From assembly GCA_947476765.1 (NCBI GenBank), contig CANJRK010000076.1:1-5129 (forward strand): a DNA stretch of 5,129 nucleotides, given 5' to 3'. The position numbers and the translations under genes are program-made. The notes under the pieces were generated by a model, which did no database searches, was not told the origin of the DNA, and saw only the letters and a list, made by a program, of their open reading frames with translations. Each line of letters begins with the position of its first letter. The first letter of the stretch is position 1. Below are positions 1-4,351 of this stretch, piece after piece. The stretch is from Actinomycetota bacterium (GTDB lineage Bacteria > Actinomycetota > Actinomycetes > S36-B12 > UBA5976).

Positions 1-62
1 AAGAAAAGGCTCCTGAAGATGCTGGAGGCCATGGCCACTCGCATGCAGGGCATTCGCACTAG
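1..62 (+). CDS. groEL1: GroEL1-type 60 kDa chaperonin, C-terminal end only (partial)
   Basis: Only the last 19 codons and the stop (TAG, 60-62) are in the window; the first complete codon begins at base 3. The tail reads EKAPEDAGGHGHSHAGHSH, five histidines alternating with small residues. GroEL proteins usually end in a Gly-Met-rich tail. Many actinobacteria have a second chaperonin, GroEL1, that ends in a histidine-rich tail, and in mycobacteria it lies convergent to whiB3, exactly as here. GroEL1 is a cytoplasmic ATP-dependent folding chaperonin or a specialised derivative of one, and its His-rich tail can bind metal ions. The call rests on the tail composition and gene neighbourhood, since the body of the protein lies outside the window. 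Another reading frame also stays open to base 72 but gives an unrecognisable peptide. Confidence 0.72.
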   Translation, partial: EKAPEDAGGHGHSHAGHSH

Positions 63-84
63 TTCTCTCTAATCCCAAAAGTAG

Positions 85-131
85 TTCCAAAAAGCAAAGC
101 CCGGACAATGTCCGGGCTTTGCTTTTTGGAA
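85..131. terminator. Bidirectional intrinsic terminator between groEL1 and whiB3
   Basis: A perfect 22-base-pair inverted repeat (85-106 with 110-131) encloses the 3-base loop AAT. The GC-rich core is GCCCGGAC/GTCCGGGC, and the outer stem carries a run of five A on the left (89-93) and five T on the right (123-127). Read on either strand, a strong hairpin is therefore followed by a U-run. It lies 23 bases after the groEL1 stop and 8 bases before the end of the convergent whiB gene, so it can end both transcripts. Being exactly symmetrical, it needs no protein factor in either direction. Confidence 0.93.
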
Positions 132-138
132 ATTAAAT

Positions 139-438
139 CTAGGAAGAAACTCGATTCGCTCGCGCTTGGCGAGCATAAATAGCTTCGCGATCTTCTTCGC
201 CTAGTCCGCCCCAAACTCCGTATGGTTCACGAGTCTTTAAGGCGTGATCACGACATTGGGCAAGTACTGGGCAAGCTGCGCAAATTGCCTTTGCTGTTGC
301 CACGCGGCGTTCGCGAGCAGAGCCTCGTTCGCCATCTGGATGATAGAAAATATCTGAATCAAGTCCGCGGCATGCGGAAAGTAATTGCCAATCCCAAAAA
401 TCGGCATTTGGTCCTGGGAGTCTTGAAAGGTCAGCCAC
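139..438 (-). CDS. whiB3: WhiB3/WhiD-type iron-sulfur transcriptional regulator
   Basis: This small cytoplasmic regulator carries a [4Fe-4S] cluster and works with the principal sigma factor; relatives respond to oxygen, nitric oxide and redox state (WhiB3, mycobacteria) or control sporulation (WhiD, Streptomyces). With the preferred start the protein has 99 residues. Four cluster cysteines are visible at 23, 53, 56 and 62 (C-x29-C-x2-C-x5-C), followed by the family turn GVWGG at 74-78 and a short basic C-terminus. The stretches LPGPNAD, HPDGERG and EPYGVWGGL match WhiB3 of Mycobacterium tuberculosis as I remember it. Two GTG starts are possible. The one at 447 abuts its Shine-Dalgarno bases, whereas the one at 438 has AAGGG eight bases upstream and gives the N-terminal length usual for WhiB3, so I chose 438. 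Neighbour groEL1 is convergent and the merR-like gene divergent. Confidence 0.95.
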   Translation of the reverse strand: MADLSRLPGPNADFWDWQLLSACRGLDSDIFYHPDGERGSARERRVATAKAICAACPVLAQCRDHALKTREPYGVWGGLGEEDREAIYARQARANRVSS

Positions 439-442
439 GAGA

Positions 443-452
443 ATCACCCTTA
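443..452 (-). promoter_or_regulatory. Ribosome binding site of whiB3 (decides the start)
   Basis: On the minus strand this reads TAAGGGTGAT, close to the complement of the 16S rRNA 3' end. Its AAGGG core ends eight bases before the GTG at 438. The upstream GTG at 445-447 lies inside this element and has no room for a separate site, which favours the shorter protein. Confidence 0.6.
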
Positions 453-472
453 TCTAGGTCTTACTTAACTTG

Positions 473-501
473 ATCGTATAACCGCTTCATAAGTTGGTCA
501 A
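473..501 (-). promoter_or_regulatory. Sigma-70/SigA-like promoter of whiB3
   Basis: On the minus strand TTGACC (501-496, five of six consensus -35 bases) is followed after 17 bases by TACGAT (478-473), which fits the actinobacterial -10 form TAnnnT. Transcription would start near 466-467, giving a leader of about 28 bases before the GTG at 438. An overlapping TATACG with 15-base spacing is a poorer alternative. Confidence 0.65.
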
Positions 502-572
502 GCATTTTGTATGAATAAGTTTTGCCCGATTTTTTCCATGAGTACTGGAAAACCCATAATCCAATGCCCAAA

Positions 573-589
573 TGCACCCTCGAGGTGCA
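573..589. promoter_or_regulatory. Inverted repeat, possible operator of the merR-like gene
   Basis: TGCACC and GGTGCA are perfect 6-base complements around the 5-base centre CTCGA. The element lies 31 bases before the preferred start of the merR-like gene and just downstream of a possible -10 (CATAAT, 555-560; no good -35 partner). MerR-family and CarH/LitR proteins bind dyads at their own promoters, so an autoregulatory site is plausible. A 6-base palindrome arm can occur by chance, and no second copy was seen in the window. Confidence 0.3.
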
Positions 590-620
590 GAATCGCGTAA
601 GTGACGAAAGAATGAGTCTC

Positions 621-1571
621 ATGTCACAAAGCGCGCCACAGGCTGATGTCGGTCTAACCGTTGCTGCCGTAGCCCGCCGAATTGGAATCGCCCCGGCCAC
701 ATTGCGCACCTGGGATCGCCGCTATGGGCTTGGACCAAGCGTTCATGTTGCAGGATCTCATCGTCGCTATTCAGGTGTGGATGTCGCACGGATAGATCTA
801 ATGCGAAAGCTCATGCTTAATGGCGCACTTCCGAGCGAAGCGGCTCGCTCAGCCTTAAATCAAGAGCTTGAACCAGCCACAATCCAATCTGACTCATCTA
901 CGCCACCACTTCAACTAGTAGGTGCGCAGACCCGAGGCGACAATGTGATTTCACTGGACAGCCCGAAAGCCGTAATCAGATCTCTTAATCGCGCAGTTGC
1001 AAATCTAGATTCCAGTGGCTGCGACCACGTTATTGCACAAGCTATCGAATCTCGGGGCGTGATTTGGACCTGGGAAAAAGTATTGATTCCAGTACTAATT
1101 TCAATTGGTGAAAAGTGGGAGCAAACCGGTGAAGGGGTTGAGCAAGAGCATTTACTTGCGGAATCGATCACGGGCCAGTTTAGAAACGTTCAAGGAAAAG
1201 TGACCGAACCAGAAAATGCTCGACCAGTTCTTTTGGCTTGTGCCCCGCATGAGCTACACACAATTCCGGTGTATGCCATCGCGGCCGGATTAGCTGAGCA
1301 AAATATCTCAAGCCGAATTTTGGGTGCTCGACTACCTGCAGAAGCGTTAGGGAATGCTGCTAAGAAAATTGGACCAAGCGCGATTTTGATTTGGTCCCAG
1401 ACGCAAGGAACTGCAGATTGCTCAATCTGGGAAGCTGTTGAGCCAATGCGACCAGCACCTGTATTGATGTGTGCCGGGCCAGGCTGGCAGGATGAATTAC
1501 CGCCCGGAGTTGTCCAAAATCATGATTTAGCAAGCACCTTAATTGCCTTAGCTGCAGCCTCCGGACGCTAG
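621..1571 (+). CDS. MerR-family regulator with cobalamin-binding domain (CarH/LitR-like)
   Basis: A 316-residue cytoplasmic DNA-binding protein. Residues about 12-60 form a MerR winged helix-turn-helix (PATLRTWDRRYG then SHRRYS). A polar linker spans about 81-115, followed by a helical B12-binding bundle at about 118-192 and a Rossmann-like B12-binding domain at about 202-316. The bundle holds W-x9-E-H (W166, E176, H177), which in CarH contacts adenosylcobalamin. The second domain holds E211-x-H213, whose His should be the lower cobalt ligand, then S259 and a GPG near 286-288, as in the ExHxxG/SxL/GG pattern, except that the first Gly is Pro216. CarH proteins repress DNA in the dark and release it when light breaks the Co-C bond. 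That function here is inference; sensing of B12 alone or structural use are alternatives. ATG 612 would add three residues; GAAAGA at 606-611 suits 621. The frame is open back to a TTG at 522, but that part looks non-coding. Diverges from whiB3; guaB follows after 117 bases. Confidence 0.88.
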   Translation: MSQSAPQADVGLTVAAVARRIGIAPATLRTWDRRYGLGPSVHVAGSHRRYSGVDVARIDLMRKLMLNGALPSEAARSALNQELEPATIQSDSSTPPLQLVGAQTRGDNVISLDSPKAVIRSLNRAVANLDSSGCDHVIAQAIESRGVIWTWEKVLIPVLISIGEKWEQTGEGVEQEHLLAESITGQFRNVQGKVTEPENARPVLLACAPHELHTIPVYAIAAGLAEQNISSRILGARLPAEALGNAAKKIGPSAILIWSQTQGTADCSIWEAVEPMRPAPVLMCAGPGWQDELPPGVVQNHDLASTLIALAAASGR

Positions 1572-1660
1572 TTCCAGCCCAGATACTCCTTTTTGGACCT
1601 GGCTGAATTCACGATAGCCTTGAGCAATTCACTTATCAGTCGCAATTTGGTTGTGGCCCA

Positions 1661-1683
1661 TATAAGTAGTCGCTAGCAAGGGG
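1661..1683 (+). promoter_or_regulatory. Possible -10 element and ribosome binding site of guaB
   Basis: TATAAG (1661-1666) matches five of six -10 consensus bases and lies 22 bases before the guaB ATG, but no convincing -35 stands at the right distance. AAGGGG (1678-1683), five bases before the ATG, is a good Shine-Dalgarno and settles the start. The 117-base gap after the merR-like gene allows an independent guaB promoter, though read-through from upstream cannot be excluded because no clear terminator is visible. Confidence 0.35.
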
Positions 1684-1688
1684 TTTCC

Positions 1689-3182
1689 ATGACGCAGGGC
1701 CTTCCTGAGAAGTTTGCAATGCTGGGCCTTACCTACGATGACGTCTTACTCCTGCCTGATGCCAGCAACGTGATACCAAGTGAAGTTGATACCAGCACCA
1801 AATTAACTCGGGAAATTACGCTGCAGATCCCATTGCTTTCTTCAGCAATGGATACTGTCACCGAGGCTCGAATGGCGATCGCCATGGCGCGCCAAGGTGG
1901 CCTAGGTATCTTGCATCGAAATCTTTCAATTGAAGATCAAGCTGCTCAAGTGGATTTAGTTAAGCGAAGTGAAGCCGGAATGATTACCCACCCGGTTACC
2001 TGTCGCCCAACCGACACATTGGATGATGTAGATCGCCTATGTGCGCATTATCGAATTAGTGGAGTACCAGTTGTCGATGACGAAGGTATCTTGCTAGGTA
2101 TCGTAACCAATCGTGATATGTGCTTCGAAGACGACAAGAGTCGCAAAGTTGGCGACGTAATGACTCGCATGCCGTTGGTTACCGGTCAGCCAGGCATGAA
2201 TGGCGAAGATGCTCTTGAACTATTACGAGTTAACAAAATTGAAAAACTTCCGTTAGTTGATGGTGCAGGGAAGTTAACTGGCTTAATTACGGTAAAAGAT
2301 TATGTAAAGAGCGATCGGTATCCGCTTGCAACAAAAGATTCCGCCGGTCGGCTAATGGTTGGCGCCGCAGTTGGTGTTGGTGAAGATTCATTTACGCGCG
2401 CAATGTCGTTAGTAGATGCCGGAGTTGACGTTGTCATAGTTGATACTGCACACGGACATCAAAATGCAGTATTGGAAATGGTTTCTCGAATTAAGAAAGC
2501 GACCAAGGTACAAGTCATTGGTGGCAACATTGCTACGCGAAGTGGTGCCCAAGCTTTAATCGATGCTGGCGCTGATGCTGTAAAAGTTGGCGTAGGGCCA
2601 GGCTCTATTTGCACCACTCGTGTTGTTGCTGGCGTTGGTGTGCCACAGATAACTGCAATTTATGAAGCATCACTTGCTGCAGGCCCCGCTGGTGTGCCAG
2701 TAATTGGTGACGGCGGCTTGCAATATTCCGGAGACATCGCAAAAGCAATTGTGGCAGGCGCCGACACGGTGATGCTTGGCTCCTTACTTGCTGGTTGCGA
2801 AGAAGCACCGGGTCAACTGGTATTTGTTAACGGCAAGCAATTCAAGCAGTATCGCGGTATGGGTTCACTCGGTGCCATGCAGTCGCGAGGTTCTGCAAAG
2901 TCTTATTCAAAAGATCGTTATTTCCAAGATGACGTGCTTTCCGAAGACAAATTAGTTCCCGAAGGCATTGAAGGTCAGGTTCCGTATCGCGGTAACTTGG
3001 CTGGAGTTTCGCACCAGCTAATAGGAGGATTACGCGCCTCCATGGGCTATGCCGGAGCTGCCACCATTTCTGACTTAAAGAAAAATGGTCGCTTGATTCG
3101 TATCACGGCTGCAGGTCTTAAAGAAAGCCATCCACACGATGTCCAGCTCACGGTAGAAGCACCTAACTACCACGTTCGATAG
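1689..3182 (+). CDS. guaB: Inosine-5'-monophosphate dehydrogenase (IMPDH)
   Basis: GuaB oxidises IMP to XMP with NAD+, the committed step of GMP synthesis, in the cytoplasm and usually as a tetramer or octamer. The 497 residues match the usual length. Visible in order are the N-terminal barrel part (TYDDVLLLP, 15-23; SSAMDTVTE, 51-59), a pair of CBS domains at about 97-210 (SGVPVVDDEG and KLPLVDGAGKL), then the rest of the TIM barrel. The catalytic loop GVGPGSICTTR (301-311) carries Cys308, GDGG (340-343) binds the IMP phosphate/ribose side, GMGSLGAM (390-397) begins the mobile flap, and R410-Y411 is the catalytic dyad. The VPEGIEG loop (423-429) belongs to the potassium site. No key residue is missing. 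CBS domains in this family bind ATP/GTP and tune activity. The start has a good Shine-Dalgarno. guaB3 follows after 9 bases, so the two are cotranscribed. Confidence 0.98.
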   Translation: MTQGLPEKFAMLGLTYDDVLLLPDASNVIPSEVDTSTKLTREITLQIPLLSSAMDTVTEARMAIAMARQGGLGILHRNLSIEDQAAQVDLVKRSEAGMITHPVTCRPTDTLDDVDRLCAHYRISGVPVVDDEGILLGIVTNRDMCFEDDKSRKVGDVMTRMPLVTGQPGMNGEDALELLRVNKIEKLPLVDGAGKLTGLITVKDYVKSDRYPLATKDSAGRLMVGAAVGVGEDSFTRAMSLVDAGVDVVIVDTAHGHQNAVLEMVSRIKKATKVQVIGGNIATRSGAQALIDAGADAVKVGVGPGSICTTRVVAGVGVPQITAIYEASLAAGPAGVPVIGDGGLQYSGDIAKAIVAGADTVMLGSLLAGCEEAPGQLVFVNGKQFKQYRGMGSLGAMQSRGSAKSYSKDRYFQDDVLSEDKLVPEGIEGQVPYRGNLAGVSHQLIGGLRASMGYAGAATISDLKKNGRLIRITAAGLKESHPHDVQLTVEAPNYHVR

Positions 3183-3191
3183 GGGAGAAAA

Positions 3192-4304
3192 ATGTCAGAC
3201 GTGGAAATTGGTAGAAGTAAGCGGGCTCGCGTTGCATATTCCTTCGAAGATGTTTCATTAGTTCCAAGTCGGCGAACTCGGGACCCTGAATTAGTTTCCT
3301 TGGACTGGAAGATTGACGCCTATTCATTTGCCCACCCAATTATCGCGGCACCTATGGACTCAGTGGTATCGCCAGCAACTGCCAAAACTTTCTCTGAATC
3401 CGGTGGCCTGGCAATTCTGAACTTAGAAGGCGTGTGGACTCGTTACGAAGATCCAACCGGAGTACTGAATGATATTGCAGCCCTCGATCCAAAGGGAGCA
3501 ACTGCAAAGTTACAAGAAATTTATGCCCAGCCAATTAAGCCAGATTTAATTGCAGCTCGCATTCAGGAAATGCGAGCATCCGGAATTACCGTTGCTGGCT
3601 CACTAAGTCCGCAGCGCACTGCACATTTCGCAAAGCAAGTTGTTGATGCTGGTGTAGACATCTTTGTAATTCGTGGAACGACCGTTAGTGCTGAACATGT
3701 GTCCAATGGTGGCGAAGTATTGAACTTAAAAGAATTTATCTACCAACTTGATGTGCCAGTAATCGTTGGCGGTTGCGCAACTTACACCGCAGCACTTCAC
3801 TTAATGCGAACCGGCGCTGCCGGCGTTCTAGTTGGCTTTGGTGGTGGCGCAGCTCACACCACACTTGATGTACTTGGCGTTCGAGTCCCGATGGCAAGCG
3901 CAGTTGCTGACGTTGCTGCCGCGCGTCGGGATTACTTAGATGAATCTGGCGGCCGCTACGTTTCAGTTATTGCTGATGGCTCAATGGGTAGAAGCGGCGA
4001 TGTATCAAAGGCAATTGCACTTGGCGCCGATGCCGTTGTTGTTGGTTCAACTTTTGCTCGCGCTACTGATGCTCCTGGCCGAGGCAAGCATTGGGGAATT
4101 GAGGCAACCCATCCTGATCTACCTCGTGGTGAATTGGTTGATCTAGGAACCTCAGGCACTTTAACTGAAATCCTGACTGGACCGTCACATGTAGCCGATG
4201 GCACCATGAATATGGTTGGCGCATTGCGGCGCTCGATGGCTACAAACGGATACTCGGATCTCAAGGAATTCCAGCGCTGTGAGGTAGTCGTTACACCTAA
4301 TTAA
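3192..4304 (+). CDS. guaB3: GuaB3-family IMP dehydrogenase-related protein
   Basis: A 370-residue IMPDH-related TIM-barrel protein without CBS domains, of the GuaB3 type that follows guaB in most actinobacteria. The N-terminus FEDVSLVPSRRTRD (18-31) and API-like segment (IIAAPMDSVVSP, 50-61) are the counterparts of those in GuaB. Phosphate-site motifs are visible as VGGCATYTAAL (192-202), ADGSMGRSGD (261-270) and VVVGSTFARATDAPG (282-296). At the place of the GuaB catalytic loop it reads GFGGGAAHTT (215-224), so His222 stands where Cys would be. The C-terminal flap (about 298-345) has no Arg-Tyr dyad and no VPEGIEG loop. It therefore binds a purine nucleotide by inference but probably does not perform standard IMPDH chemistry. 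Cyanobacterial GuaB3, as I recall, keeps the Cys and has IMPDH activity. A regulatory or partner role beside GuaB is possible. GGGAG, 4 bases before the ATG, is the ribosome site; the gap from guaB is 9 bases. Confidence 0.93.
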   Translation: MSDVEIGRSKRARVAYSFEDVSLVPSRRTRDPELVSLDWKIDAYSFAHPIIAAPMDSVVSPATAKTFSESGGLAILNLEGVWTRYEDPTGVLNDIAALDPKGATAKLQEIYAQPIKPDLIAARIQEMRASGITVAGSLSPQRTAHFAKQVVDAGVDIFVIRGTTVSAEHVSNGGEVLNLKEFIYQLDVPVIVGGCATYTAALHLMRTGAAGVLVGFGGGAAHTTLDVLGVRVPMASAVADVAAARRDYLDESGGRYVSVIADGSMGRSGDVSKAIALGADAVVVGSTFARATDAPGRGKHWGIEATHPDLPRGELVDLGTSGTLTEILTGPSHVADGTMNMVGALRRSMATNGYSDLKEFQRCEVVVTPN

Positions 4305-4321
4305 TTTCCAATTAGATGTAA
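4291..4321. repeat. AT-rich dyad across the guaB3 stop codon (operator or weak terminator)
   Basis: TTACACCTAATT (4291-4302) is the inverse complement of AATTAGATGTAA (4310-4321) apart from one C/A mismatch, around a 7-base centre. The guaB3 TAA stop is at 4302-4304. There is no U-run, and the stem is AT-rich, so it would be a poor intrinsic terminator. It ends where the -35 of the downstream dehydrogenase promoter would fall, so it could be a repressor operator. The sequence shows the symmetry only; the role is inferred. Confidence 0.4.
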
Positions 4322-4338
4322 TTACTGGCACCAGATCC

Positions 4339-4351
4339 TAGGCTGATAATG
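4339..4351 (+). promoter_or_regulatory. TAGGCT -10 element, possible leaderless start of the dehydrogenase gene
   Basis: TAGGCT (4339-4344) fits the actinobacterial -10 pattern TAnnnT, and six bases separate it from the GTG at 4351, the distance expected when transcription starts on the start codon itself. Leaderless mRNAs with this arrangement are common in actinobacteria. The only Shine-Dalgarno-like bases (AGG, 4340-4342) are weak and lie within the same element. GATAAT at 4345-4350 is a competing -10, but it would start transcription inside the gene. No good -35 is visible. Confidence 0.45.

Noticed and set aside
1..72. Open frame beginning at base 1 and ending at TAA 70-72
   Set aside because: It gives a Met/Arg-rich peptide of no recognisable family. 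The frame starting at base 3 gives a His-rich GroEL1 tail with the expected neighbour.
522..620. Upstream extension of the merR-like gene from a TTG at 522
   Set aside because: The extra residues resemble no MerR N-terminus, the TTG has no Shine-Dalgarno, and the region carries promoter- and operator-like signals. ATG 612 or 621 is more likely.
1575..1605. CAGCC-AG / CT-GGCTG hairpin as a terminator of the merR-like gene
   Set aside because: The stem is seven pairs with a bulge and a loop of about 16 bases, and the T-run lies inside the loop rather than after the stem.
1572..1688. Purine or other riboswitch before guaB
   Set aside because: The gap is only 117 bases and I could not identify a conserved aptamer core. 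If the -10 at 1661 is real, the leader is about 15 bases, too short for a riboswitch.
3834..3863. Frameshift or sequencing error as the cause of the missing Cys in GuaB3
   Set aside because: The frame is uninterrupted with clean family motifs on both sides, and GGAAHTT-like loops are what I recall from other actinobacterial GuaB3 proteins.
3956..4264. Open frame on the minus strand within guaB3
   Set aside because: It lies wholly inside guaB3, matches no family and has no own promoter or ribosome site. It follows from the codon pattern of the real gene. The same holds for the antisense frames at 461-709, 911-1171, 2605-2808 and 3352-3534 and the plus-strand frames at 222-473 and 3940-4146.
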